NCBI GenBank assembly: GCA_002840275.1
Contig: PHAB01000025.1
Location: 1-34,651 of the forward strand
Reading direction: 5' to 3'
Source of the DNA: Firmicutes bacterium HGW-Firmicutes-14
GTDB taxonomy: Bacteria > Bacillota > Thermincolia > Thermincolales > UBA2595
Length of the DNA stretch: 34,651 bases
Below are positions 1 to 7,459 of the stretch, in pieces. The notes beneath the pieces are model-generated. The model did not search any database. It was not told the DNA's origin and saw only the letters and a list, made by a program, of their open reading frames with translations. A program made the position numbers and the translations under genes. The first letter of the stretch is position 1. Every line of letters begins with the position of its first letter.

Positions 1-71
1 AGTTTGATTGGTTCTTTGCCGGGCTCTATAGCGCCTTCATATATTTGATCAAAGTTAAGTTCTTCTGACAT
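1..71 (-). CDS. acsB: Acetyl-CoA synthase subunit AcsB, N-terminal fragment (runs off the window)
   Basis: Only the first 23 or so codons lie in the window, on the minus strand from ATG at 71. They read MSEELNFDQIYEGAIEPGKE, which resembles the start of acetyl-CoA synthase (Moorella AcsB begins MTDFDKIFEGAIPEGKEP, from memory). A strong AAAGGAGGAAC ribosome site sits just upstream, and the start is 33 bases after the acsA stop. In the family, AcsB carries the nickel-iron-sulfur A-cluster that joins CO, a methyl group and CoA. The order cooC-acsA-acsB is the expected operon order. The short length limits confidence, but the context is strong. Confidence 0.85.
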   Translation of the reverse strand, partial: MSEELNFDQIYEGAIEPGKEPIK

Positions 72-104
72 TCTTGTTCCTCCTTTCGAATTTCGGGATA
101 TGAA

Positions 105-2012
105 TTAGTAGTTCTGGCAAAGCTCGGCTTCGAATTTTTCAGCAGTCTTCTGGTGGACACCGAGCTTCCATGTCCGGTACTCTAACGCACTGAGCATCTT
201 CTCAGCAGCTACTTTATGGTCAACTTCAAAAATGAAGTATCCGCCATATACGTCACTGGCAATCTGGGTTGCAATGCTGTAGAAGAGGTCGCTTCCTTCA
301 ACAGGCGGCAGTACGCCAACATGGACAGGCATACCAACAGTCACACACCAGCAACCGATAGCGACAGCCTTACCGGACATGGCTTCAGGAGCGGAGGCTA
401 CCCAAGGTACTTTCGGGGTATCTACACCCATTTCATTTGCCATATCCATCAACAGGTCGGAGGCACGGGTATTGTCAACACAGGATCCCATGTGGAATAC
501 TGCAGGAAGGTTTTCTTTGGCCTTGCCGTCAAACTGGGCCAGGAATGCCTTCAGGCCGTCACCGCAGAGGGAATCCCTGTTGGCCGGGTCAAGAATGCCT
601 AACTTGGCATAAGACTGGGCGGCACAACCGGTGGCCACTACAAACACGTCGTTCTTAAGCATTTCTTTAACAATACCGATATGGTTTTCGTCCTGAACAC
701 CTTTTAGGTTATTACAGCCTGCCATCAGGGCTACACCTTTAATCTGACCTGAAAGAATAGCATCTGTCAGCACCTTCACAGGCTTATCAGGATTTACAGT
801 TGCGAAAATATCATAACAACCTTATTCTTAACCTGGGGAACATAAACTCTTGAAGCATCCCGCTCTTTGTATGAAGCGATAGCCAGACGAACGATTTCCT
901 TGGCATCTTCCATAGCACTCTCTACACTAAAGGGTACGTGCATAGTACCGGGAAGCTTGGCAATCGGCTGGGTAGTTACAATCTTGGTGTGGAAGCACTT
1001 GGCGGCAGTGGTCAGACCGGGCATAATGCACTGGACATCAACGACCATGGCATCAATGGCACCGGTGGTGATAGCCAGTTCCTGGGAACTAAAGGAAGTG
1101 GCTATGGGAACGCCCTGACGCATAAGTACTTCGTTTCCTGTACAGCAAATACCGGACAGCTGGATTCCGGCTGCTCCGGCTTCTTTGGCTTCACCGTCGA
1201 GTTCGCGGGCAGCCGCTACAATCATCTCACTGAGCAGCGGGTTGTGGCCGTGAAGGATAATGTTAACTTTCTTCGGATCAATTACACCCATGTTGGCTTC
1301 AGAAACAACCGGTTCCGGTGTACCGAACAGAATGTCAGAGAAATCAGTACCAATATGCATACCGGTATAGTCAGCCATCGCGGCCCTGAGGGCGCTGAAG
1401 GTGATGTTTACAGGGTCATTGTCCTGCCCTACATGGGCCTGGGCCAGCAGGTCTGCCAGCGCTGACTGGATACCGTTAGGAGTGATATTGCAGACATCAA
1501 GTTTGGTTTTTCTGCCTTCAGTGATGGTGGAAGTACACCATACACACTCACCCATATCAGTAAGGATTTCGAAATCCTTGAGGGCCATCTTGGCAACTTC
1601 CTTGGCCAAATCTGTATCAGATTTGCCTTCGGTTTCAATTCCTACCCTCTTGGCAACCTTTTGCAGTTTCTTGGCATCTGTAACTTTATAATCAGGCGCT
1701 TTGCCTTCAGCCATTTCCAGAACGGTATGGGCCATATGACGGGCATGCTCACAGTGGGCGGCAGCTCCTGTCAACAGCATAGTGCCTGTACTCCTTGCGG
1801 CAATGGTCCATGCATCAGCGCCACAGATACCCTTGCTCTTAGGTCCGGTATCAGCGGTTACACGGCAGGGTCCCATCATACAAAACCGGCAGCAGGTACC
1901 CTTGTAACCGAACTGGCACTGAGGCTGTTGAGCGCTTAACATTCTTGGGTTCAAAAACTCTTGGTGCATCTGACGGTTTGCAGGTATGGTTTGGGTCTTT
2001 AAATCTTGGCAT
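105..2012 (-). pseudogene. acsA: CO dehydrogenase catalytic subunit AcsA/CooS, interrupted by two internal deletions with frameshifts
   Basis: In the family this enzyme reduces CO2 to CO (or the reverse) and passes CO to AcsB. The real start is ATG at 2012 after AGGAGG. It reads MPRFKDPNHTCKPSDAPRVF, matching the Moorella AcsA start, then loses frame after EPKN near 1940. Homology resumes in another frame at AQQPQC, with about 28 residues missing. Frame is lost again after KNKVV near 815 and resumes at IFATVNPDKP, with roughly 8 residues missing. The two long pieces read 1969-794 and 779-105, the latter ending YRTWKLGVH...CQNY. All recognisable metal ligands survive: the N-terminal CCRFCMMGPC and GICGA cysteines, HGHNP, GICCTGNE, DVQC, AGCNN, ATGCAAQ and MGSCVDN. 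A decayed gene, strain polymorphism or assembly error are all possible. Confidence 0.88.
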
Positions 2013-2062
2013 TAACTTTAACCTCCTTAATAATGATTTTCTGCCTCCATTCCTCTTCACCC

Positions 2063-2089
2063 CGGGCCTTTCTATTTTTCTACGGCCCG
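2063..2089 (-). other. Hairpin between cooC and acsA
   Basis: A CGGGCC/GGCCCG stem with a 15-base A-rich loop lies in the 134-base gap between the cooC stop and the acsA ribosome site. No T-run follows it on the minus strand, so it is more likely an mRNA-stabilising or processing hairpin than a terminator. Confidence 0.35.
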
Positions 2090-2146
2090 TTAATCTGAAA
2101 AGAAATGTAAAATTCCTTTTGAGAAAACCAATTCATAATTGCTCCT

Positions 2147-2914
2147 TTATTTATCCACCTCCCGCAATAATTTTTCATGAATTTCTTTCATGCTCCGCAA
2201 AAGCTCTCCTCCCAATTCTGCAGCTGGTCCGCTTTCCATGGAGCTTTCCCAGATCTCATCGTCAAAGGGAATGAATCCCAAGACCTCATCTTCGCCGAGA
2301 TATTTCAGGATAAAATCCCTCTCTTTTTCGTTTCGGATTTTGTTGCCGATAAACCTGATATTTTTTATACCCAGATCCATTGCCAGTTTTTTGACCAGAT
2401 TGGCTGTATTCACACTGTTCCTGCTGGGTTCAGCAACTACCAGCATAACATCGACACTTCTTGCGGTACCTCTTGTCAGGTGTTCTATTCCTGCACCCAT
2501 ATCCAAAATAACTGCACTGTCCCTGTCAAAAAGAAGTCCATTCATCAATGCATGCAGAAAGGAGTTTTCACGACAGTAACAAGCTGAGCCGCCCTGTTTG
2601 ATGCCGCCCATTCTCAGAAATTTTATATTACCCAAAGATATGCTATATTGTTCCAGCACATCATCAACATTGGGGTTCAAGGAAAAAAAAGCCCCTCCCC
2701 CGCTGCTTTTTTCGTCTATTAATTCTTTCATTTCCACCAGGGGTCTTAACTCCCCGATCTGTTCCTCAGGTATCCCCACCGCTGCCGCCAGGCATGCATC
2801 CGGGTCGGCATCAACTGCATAAACCTTCTTATGAGAATCGGCAAAAAGTTTTGCCAGGGTGGCAGCGACAGTGGTCTTGCCAACACCGCCCTTACCTGAT
2901 ACTGCAATTTTCAT
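2147..2914 (-). CDS. cooC: CO dehydrogenase nickel-insertion ATPase CooC
   Basis: A 255-residue MinD/SIMIBI-class P-loop ATPase. The deviant Walker A GKGGVGKTT lies at residues 7-15, followed by VYAVDADPDA at 31-40. A Cys-Tyr-Cys motif at residues 112-114 corresponds to the CxC metal site that CooC dimers use to hold nickel, and ILDMGAGIEH is the Walker B region. Family members load nickel into the C-cluster of CO dehydrogenase (CooC) or the A-cluster of AcsB (AcsF). Position directly upstream of acsA and transcription with it support this role. The start ATG at 2914 has GAGGTGAGG close upstream. Telling CooC from AcsF by sequence alone is uncertain; a CooC/AcsF-family maturase is secure. Confidence 0.9.
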   Translation of the reverse strand: MKIAVSGKGGVGKTTVAATLAKLFADSHKKVYAVDADPDACLAAAVGIPEEQIGELRPLVEMKELIDEKSSGGGAFFSLNPNVDDVLEQYSISLGNIKFLRMGGIKQGGSACYCRENSFLHALMNGLLFDRDSAVILDMGAGIEHLTRGTARSVDVMLVVAEPSRNSVNTANLVKKLAMDLGIKNIRFIGNKIRNEKERDFILKYLGEDEVLGFIPFDDEIWESSMESGPAAELGGELLRSMKEIHEKLLREVDK

Positions 2915-3313
2915 TACCTCACCTCATTTTAATATTTGCTGCTATAATTATTGCGCATGTGCTGCTGCATCCAGAACCCTGGGAAAGCTCGCTCCGTCAA
3001 CACACCTCCTTACAGGTTGACAGGCCTAACTTATCCTATTGTATGGGATTTCAAAAAATTCTCACTTTTTAAAACTTTCTGTGCAAGTTTGAGATTCTAC
3101 GCAAATTCCCTAAATCCTCCCGGGCTGAAGGATTTTTATTTAACGGAAACACATTCTGGTAAAATGGGGCATTTTAAATGCACAGAATTCCGTCTATTCG
3201 CAGATATTAGAGCATTTCGACAGAAAATTCTAAATTCCTTCTCAGATTAAAAAATTTATTGAAGTGAATATTATCACAATTTACATGTTCTTTTTCAAAA
3301 TCCTTCATGTTTT
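2915..3313. other. Intergenic leader region upstream of cooC
   Basis: No convincing protein gene. On the minus strand a 23-codon frame (TTG at 3000 to TAA at 2929) has AAGGAGG four bases before its start and ends 14 bases before the cooC ATG, so it could be a leader peptide. An AAATCCT/AGGATTT inverted repeat lies near 3111-3137. A TGTCGAA core (Spo0A-box-like) is at 3216-3222 minus, but this 7-mer is expected by chance a few times in the window. No good sigma-A promoter was found for the cooC operon. Confidence 0.35.
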
Positions 3314-3338
3314 CAAAATAAAAACCCCCCTGGGGTTA
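3314..3338 (-). terminator. Rho-independent terminator after the phosphatase-fold gene
   Basis: On the minus strand an AACCCC/GGGGTT stem (3323-3337) is followed by TTTATTTT, starting 10 bases after the stop of the gene at 3347. Confidence 0.8.
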
Positions 3339-3346
3339 AATGGAAT

Positions 3347-4573
3347 TTAACTGAACATAAGAAATTTTTTGCGGAGGTAATAGTATTCCAAAACATAACC
3401 TGCTCCCATGACCAGGACCGTGACGGCTTCCACCAGCTTGAGAAGACCGGTCTTTCGTTTTAATCCGTTAATCTGACTGTCCTTGTTATCAATCGTATTC
3501 TGGATACCTTCCTTTTCGCCAAGGACTTTTTCCTTTTCAATCCTGACCTGTCTCTTTTCTTCCTCAAGCTTGTAGCTTAAACCTGTCAGTCTTGCGTTTT
3601 GTTCACTGAGGTCCTTTATCCTTTTGCGAAGGAGATTTTCCTCCAGGAACCCGTTCCCCGGCATAAGGGCGTTCCACAGGACCATGCCGTTGGCCTCAGG
3701 GGCTGTATGGATACCGGTCAGCAGTGCAACCGTTGGCGTAATATCTGTGATGTTGACCGGAGGCACCACCGTTCCTGATTTAAGACCCGGTCCTGTCATC
3801 GTTACCGGCGCCATCAGCAGATCATCCTCCGGGGCTCTGATACGGCTTTCCGTTATCCCGCTGCCTTCCGTGATTCCACAGCCGGTTACCACAATCAGGC
3901 ATTCATCATATAACCCTTTTGTACTTAATATTATAAGAAGCCGGCCTATTTGTTCATCAATATCATTGACCGCTTTTGCTATTATAGTCTTGTTTTCCTG
4001 TTCTTTTTCTCCGGGATTCAGGCCCGGCAGGTCCAGACCCATAAAATAGGGTTCGGTTTCTTTAAAAACCTTTATTGCTTCATCTATTACACCCTTGTTC
4101 CCGCCGTCTTTTACCTTGTAAACCCGGACTCCTCCTTTTTCCTGGAAAAGCCCTTCCGGGAAACGTTCCTCATATGCAATAAAAGCTGAACTCTTTCCAT
4201 ATTTGCATATTATTTCAGGCAACAGTTGGGTTTTGGGCTTCATGCCGCTCCCGGTATAACCATGAATTGATACATCTGAACCTGTCAGCAAAGAAGCTGT
4301 AAAAGCCCGGGGATTTGGCGGGAGCGCCCCCACAGCAGAGGTTTTTATCCCTCCGGCAGCGAGTCCGTTGATATTCGGTGTGTAAGCCGAACGTATTTTT
4401 TCATCAGTCAGACCCCCAACACTAATAAAAATCAGGTGTTTTATCACCCTCTGCTCTTTTTTTTCAACCTGGGGCGTGCCTGGATTATCCTGTTCTGTTT
4501 CAGCAAACACAGCCGTGCAAAGTATCAGGCAAAAAACAGCAGCAAATATGGCAGCCCATTTATTGATATTCAA
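3347..4573 (-). CDS. Secreted alkaline-phosphatase-superfamily protein, probably non-catalytic, with C-terminal coiled coil and membrane anchor
   Basis: About 408 residues. The chosen start is TTG at 4573, with AAAGGGGG about 8 bases upstream, giving a compact signal peptide (NINKWAA, hydrophobic core, cleavage near AVFAET). ATG at 4597 is possible but lacks a ribosome site. The body has the phosphodiesterase/sulfatase-fold layout: HLIFISVGGL at the first strand, TPNINGLAAGG, a SLLTGSDVSIHGYTG helix, and ITDITPTVALLTG near the end. Usual ligand positions are changed: the first Asp is Gly in SVGG, DHG is GCG in IVVTGCGIT, and DxxGH is DLPGL. A charged coiled coil (KRIKDLSEQN to KRKTG) precedes a C-terminal membrane helix. 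It is likely an anchored extracellular binding or structural protein. A terminator separates it from the M56/BlaI pair upstream. Confidence 0.7.
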   Translation of the reverse strand: MNINKWAAIFAAVFCLILCTAVFAETEQDNPGTPQVEKKEQRVIKHLIFISVGGLTDEKIRSAYTPNINGLAAGGIKTSAVGALPPNPRAFTASLLTGSDVSIHGYTGSGMKPKTQLLPEIICKYGKSSAFIAYEERFPEGLFQEKGGVRVYKVKDGGNKGVIDEAIKVFKETEPYFMGLDLPGLNPGEKEQENKTIIAKAVNDIDEQIGRLLIILSTKGLYDECLIVVTGCGITEGSGITESRIRAPEDDLLMAPVTMTGPGLKSGTVVPPVNITDITPTVALLTGIHTAPEANGMVLWNALMPGNGFLEENLLRKRIKDLSEQNARLTGLSYKLEEEKRQVRIEKEKVLGEKEGIQNTIDNKDSQINGLKRKTGLLKLVEAVTVLVMGAGYVLEYYYLRKKFLMFS

Positions 4574-4651
4574 AATGGGACCCCCTTTCCGGAGCATGTC
4601 AGTATAATATATTTTGGACAACAACTGTTTATACCAGGACGTCCCAAAAAA

Positions 4652-4703
4652 ATCGAATAAAAACAAACCGGTCGTGTGATATTCAAATCACATGACCGGT
4701 TCT
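4652..4703 (-). terminator. Terminator after the M56 peptidase gene
   Basis: A long stem: AACCGGTC (4666-4673) pairs with GACCGGTT (4694-4701), with an inner GTGTGAT/ATCACAT stem. On the minus strand it is followed by TGTTTTTATT. It lies about 45 bases after the peptidase stop. Confidence 0.8.
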
Positions 4704-4746
4704 CCGCATATAAATTTTGTGCTCACCGATTATTGAGAGCAGAATG

Positions 4747-5688
4747 TCATCCAACTATATTGATACTGAATAAAGCCACTGTCACTACAATAACAATAAA
4801 TATCTTGACATAATAGTCCAACTGGCGGTCAGGTGACACAGCAAAATAATCGCCGGGTAAACGGACTATCCTTTCAACCCGTTCACTGAACAGGGACGTT
4901 GACCCCACCAGGCTCTGCATTACGGTATTGGTCATTATGGTCCTGGCAGCGGTTTTTTCCTTCATCAGTTTGTAAACCTTTAACAGCATTTCCGCAAACA
5001 TTGCCGGTTTACCGGTAATGCTTATAGCAAGGTCATCACAGTTCTTTTCCTTCTCCTTCAGAAGGAAATGATATATGAGAAGCACAACAGGGTTAAAGAA
5101 CATTATATCCCGGAAAAGAACGGCCTGCCAGATATAAAGGTTATCCCACCGGGCGATATGGGCTAATTCGTGGGCCAACAGGGCTTCAAGCTCCTCATCC
5201 GAAAGATTCTCAACAAGATGGTGGGGAAGGACCAGCATTGTATTGAAGAATCCGAGGACAAAAGGAGACGGATAATAAGTATTTACCACCAGCAACCTGG
5301 GAGGGCTTACATTAACCCTGGCAGCCAAGACCTGAACTGTGTATTCGAGCTGCCGGGTTTTGCTGTCTCTCACCTTTTCACTTAGGAATACTTCGGTCTT
5401 GAATTTTTCATAAGTAATCCACCGGTAGACAAAACAGGCAACACCCCAGCCATAAATAAAGGCTACTGTATACCAGGATACCCGAAGTCCCCCAAGATTA
5501 AGACCCAGAAAAACGAGAAAAGCCTTAATAAGAGGAAGTTCCAGGAGCTTAAACCTCAGGTTTGAGCTCAGCGAAGTTCCCTTAATATTCAGGAGCAATA
5601 TAACCAGCAGCACCACAACCAGGGCGAAAGCTCCGGCCAGGATGCTCGGCCATATATTATTCAGCCACAGGGACTTTGCCACTTCCAT
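4747..5688 (-). CDS. M56 (BlaR1-type) membrane zinc metallopeptidase without a sensor domain
   Basis: A 313-residue membrane protein. The start ATG at 5688 follows GGGAGGAATAACCCC and lies 4 bases after the repressor stop; a longer frame to 5817 runs inside the repressor gene and is unlikely. It has N-terminal membrane helices (residues about 15-35, 52-90), the zinc site HELAH at 173-177 with downstream NCDDLA as probable third ligand, a helix near 195-210, and a last helix near the C terminus. BlaR1/MecR1 proteins use this protease to trigger removal of BlaI/MecI, but also carry an external penicillin-binding domain of about 250 residues, which is absent. The signal sensed is unknown. Co-transcription with the repressor supports a signal-protease plus repressor pair. 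Confidence 0.85.
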   Translation of the reverse strand: MEVAKSLWLNNIWPSILAGAFALVVVLLVILLLNIKGTSLSSNLRFKLLELPLIKAFLVFLGLNLGGLRVSWYTVAFIYGWGVACFVYRWITYEKFKTEVFLSEKVRDSKTRQLEYTVQVLAARVNVSPPRLLVVNTYYPSPFVLGFFNTMLVLPHHLVENLSDEELEALLAHELAHIARWDNLYIWQAVLFRDIMFFNPVVLLIYHFLLKEKEKNCDDLAISITGKPAMFAEMLLKVYKLMKEKTAARTIMTNTVMQSLVGSTSLFSERVERIVRLPGDYFAVSPDRQLDYYVKIFIVIVVTVALFSINIVG

Positions 5689-5692
5689 GGGG

Positions 5693-6073
5693 TTATTCCT
5701 CCCTCTTCTTCCCCTTAACCAATTCCTCCAGGTAAGCAACTTCCTCTTTAGATAAATCGGCATCTTCCAAAAGATGAGAAAAGACAGGAGCTTTTGAACC
5801 TTTGAAAATCTTGTCAATTATATACTGAAGCATACCCTTGGCCACTTCGGATTTGGTTGTTGTCGGAGAATAAACAAATGAGCGCCCGCTTTTTGCCCTT
5901 GTCAGAATACCCTTCTGGGCCAGACGGGACATAACGGTCATGATAGTATTGTAAGCTATGGACCGTTCTTCGGACAGCACTTCAAAAACATCCTGTACAG
6001 TGACCTTTTGCCGTTCCCATACCACCTGCATAATATCGGCCTCGAGGGGGCCTAAAGAATTCTCAGGAGACAT
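5693..6073 (-). CDS. BlaI/MecI/CopY-family transcriptional repressor
   Basis: 126 residues. The winged-helix part spans roughly residues 5-75 (LGPLEADIMQVVWE, then AYNTIMTVMSRLAQKGILTR, then the SGRSFVYSP wing). The C-terminal helices, through LSKEEVAYLEEL, are the dimerisation region and contain the segment usually cleaved on induction. Start ATG at 6073 follows GAGGTGATAAATAA. Family members repress their own operon as dimers until the partner M56 protease triggers cleavage. The downstream gene is such a protease, and a palindrome inside the upstream promoter is the likely operator. No beta-lactamase or copper ATPase lies nearby, so targets beyond autoregulation are unknown. Confidence 0.92.
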   Translation of the reverse strand: MSPENSLGPLEADIMQVVWERQKVTVQDVFEVLSEERSIAYNTIMTVMSRLAQKGILTRAKSGRSFVYSPTTTKSEVAKGMLQYIIDKIFKGSKAPVFSHLLEDADLSKEEVAYLEELVKGKKREE

Positions 6074-6117
6074 TTATTTATCACCTCGGATCATAAAATT
6101 TATATTATTTCTTTCTA

Positions 6118-6147
6118 ATTATATACTACCCCCGTAGTTGATTTCAA
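6118..6147 (-). promoter_or_regulatory. Sigma-A promoter of the BlaI/M56 operon with operator in the spacer
   Basis: Minus strand: -35 TTGAAA (6142-6147), 18-base spacer, -10 TATAAT (6118-6123). The spacer holds the palindrome ACTAC-CCCC-GTAGT (6125-6138), placed where a bound BlaI dimer would block RNA polymerase. It differs from the classic TACA/TGTA BlaI box but has the same dyad layout. Confidence 0.8.
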
Positions 6148-6205
6148 GGTAATTTTGCGAATTTGTGAAATAACTAACTTAAATTTTTTTAGTTTTTTTA
6201 TGAAA

Positions 6206-6306
6206 AGCGTATATTGTCGGGATAGTATGTCAATACTATGGATACTCCGCTTTGGTGAGTTCTATCTCTCCCCGTCCAGTGGAAACACTGGACCTTTTTT
6301 TATTTT
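6206..6306 (+). terminator. Strong plus-strand terminator with an upstream hairpin (possible small RNA)
   Basis: GTCCAGTG-GAAA-CACTGGAC (6274-6293) followed by CTTTTTTTATTTT is a textbook terminator. Upstream lies a second hairpin, ATAGTAT-GTCA-ATACTAT. No protein gene ends here on the plus strand, so it may end a short RNA beginning near 6200, or serve as a barrier before the tRNA promoter. The terminator is secure; the small RNA is a guess. Confidence 0.6.
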
Positions 6307-6338
6307 AAAAATTAAATTTTTTTTAAAGCCCGCCGCTC

Positions 6339-6367
6339 TTGACGTATGTAGTTTAATTGGGTATAAT
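6339..6367 (+). promoter_or_regulatory. Sigma-A promoter of the tRNA-Asp/Tyr/Gln operon
   Basis: TTGACG (6339-6344), 17-base spacer, TATAAT (6362-6367), about 43 bases before tRNA-Asp. Confidence 0.88.
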
Positions 6368-6409
6368 ATGACCTGTGTTTACCGGTAATACGTTTTCCGG
6401 AACATACGC

Positions 6410-6486
6410 GGAGCTGTGGTGTAGAGGCCCAACATGCCTGCCTGTCACGCAGGAGATCGCGAGTTCGAATCTCGTCAGCTCCGCCA
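6410..6486 (+). tRNA. tRNA-Asp (anticodon GTC)
   Basis: 77-base cloverleaf. The acceptor stem GGAGCTG pairs with CAGCTCC, the anticodon loop CTGTCAC carries GTC, the T-loop is TTCGAAT, and CCA is encoded. Confidence 0.96.
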
Positions 6487-6491
6487 TTAAA

Positions 6492-6576
6492 GGAGGGGTT
6501 CCCGAGCGGTCAAAGGGAGCAGACTGTAAATCTGCCGGCTCAGCCTTCGCAGGTTCAAATCCTGCCCCCTCCACCA
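6492..6576 (+). tRNA. tRNA-Tyr (anticodon GTA)
   Basis: 85-base class II tRNA with a long variable arm. Acceptor GGAGGGG pairs with CCCCTCC, the anticodon loop CTGTAAA carries GTA, the T-loop is TTCAAAT, and CCA is encoded. It begins five bases after tRNA-Asp. Confidence 0.96.
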
Positions 6577-6735
6577 GTTGCGAAGTGGGAAGTGGGAGGT
6601 TAGAGGTGAGACAAAAAACCTAAAACCCACACTTCTTGGTAATAAATTGGATAGGCTAATAAATAGGATAGGCGTGAAGTGACTGGTGTTTTTTTAGATT
6701 TTCCCACCTCTCACCTCACACCTCACACATCTCAT
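6577..6735. repeat. Facing G-rich and C-rich low-complexity arrays with a 16-base direct repeat
   Basis: Between tRNA-Tyr and tRNA-Gln. A purine-rich array (units like GAAGTGGGA, GAGGTGAGA) at 6581-6611 faces a pyrimidine-rich array at 6702-6733; 6592-6611 and 6702-6721 are inverted complements at 17 of 20 positions. Between them lies a 16-base direct repeat with one mismatch (6641-6656 and 6658-6673). The arms could fold into a long stem in the tRNA precursor. No coding potential seen. Confidence 0.6.
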
Positions 6736-6811
6736 TGGGGCGTAGCCAAGTTGGTAAGGCAACGGACTTTGACTCCGTCATGCGTTGGTTCGAGTCCAGC
6801 CGCCCCAGCCA
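6736..6811 (+). tRNA. tRNA-Gln (anticodon TTG)
   Basis: 76-base cloverleaf. Acceptor TGGGGCG pairs with CGCCCCA, the anticodon loop CTTTGAC carries TTG, the T-loop is TTCGAGT, and CCA is encoded. Confidence 0.95.
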
Positions 6812-6821
6812 GACAAAAAAT

Positions 6822-6846
6822 AACGGCTGTTACAGCCGTTTTTTCA
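6822..6846 (+). terminator. Terminator of the tRNA operon
   Basis: AACGGCTG-TTA-CAGCCGTT followed by TTTTC, 10 bases after tRNA-Gln. Confidence 0.9.
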
Positions 6847-6868
6847 TGTTATATAAAGGACTGAATAT

Positions 6869-7042
6869 CTAGATATCCTCATCATCGTCCCGGTAAACAC
6901 CCCCGATGCCCTTATACCTGGGTGCGGAAACCCGGCGCCTGTTCCTGTGCACAGCCCCGGAAGGTGTTTTCAGGCTGGGTGCATAGTTAACAGATTCATG
7001 ATTCATTTCCCTGCTAATCCTTCCCACAACTTTTCTGGCCAT
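6869..7042 (-). CDS. Small basic hypothetical protein (57 aa)
   Basis: Unrecognised. From ATG at 7042 it gives a 57-residue protein, rich in Arg and Lys in the middle (VHRNRRRVSAPRYKGIGG) with an acidic tail RDDDEDI. AAGGTGGTG lies about 12 bases upstream. Longer starts up to 7132 exist but run through two palindromes (CACTAA-ACA-TTAGTG and CCACA-G-TGTGG near 7079-7112) that look regulatory. It sits convergent to the tRNA operon. The basic-then-acidic composition would suit a nucleic-acid-associated small protein, but this is a guess and the gene may not be real. Confidence 0.45.
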   Translation of the reverse strand: MARKVVGRISREMNHESVNYAPSLKTPSGAVHRNRRRVSAPRYKGIGGVYRDDDEDI

Positions 7043-7174
7043 TTTATCTGTATACACCACCTTTTTTAAAATATACATCACACTAATGTTTAGTGTTCCA
7101 CACTGTGGTGAAAAAATGTGCTCAGATACCACAAATTACAGGTAATTTGGGATGTACCTGATTCCGCTTACCAG

Positions 7175-7203
7175 TTGACTTTTCAATTCTTTTATGCTAT
7201 TAT
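7175..7203 (+). promoter_or_regulatory. Sigma-A promoter of tRNA-Leu
   Basis: TTGACT (7175-7180), 17-base spacer, TATTAT (7198-7203), 21 bases before the tRNA. Confidence 0.85.
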
Positions 7204-7224
7204 CGTTACTGTACCAAAATTAAT

Positions 7225-7311
7225 GCGGTCGTGGCGGAATTGGCAGACGCGCTAGATTCAGGTTCTAGTGCCCATTGGGGTGTGGAGGTTCAAGTCCTCT
7301 CGACCGCACCA
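7225..7311 (+). tRNA. tRNA-Leu (anticodon CAG)
   Basis: 87-base class II tRNA with a long variable arm. Acceptor GCGGTCG pairs with CGACCGC, the anticodon loop carries CAG, the T-loop is TTCAAGT, and CCA is encoded. Leu tRNA genes are frequent integration sites, and a recombinase remnant lies 149 bases downstream. Confidence 0.96.
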
Positions 7312-7459
7312 AATTTAGTTATAACGGGGGTTTCCGGGTTTTTGTAAATTTCGCCTAGAACGTTGTTCATACGACGAATCCAGGGTGTCTGAAAAACAGC
7401 CCGAACCTTACCAGATTTTATCCTCTTAGCTAATTTTAGCGAAGGGGGTTTTTTAGTTT

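Noticed and set aside
794-1969. Reading the two acsA pieces as two separate functional genes
   Set aside because: Neither internal start (ATG 1969, GTG 779) has a ribosome site, homology runs across both joins, and the C-cluster ligands are split between the pieces.
3011-3040. Plus-strand TTGACA-N17-TGTATG promoter-like match
   Set aside because: The -10 is poor and nothing recognisable lies downstream on the plus strand.
3216-3222. TGTCGAA as a Spo0A box for the cooC operon
   Set aside because: The 7-mer is expected by chance about four times in this window and also occurs inside coding genes; no promoter is attached.
6155-6388. A 77-codon plus-strand reading frame
   Set aside because: It runs through two hairpins, a terminator and the tRNA promoter and has no ribosome site.
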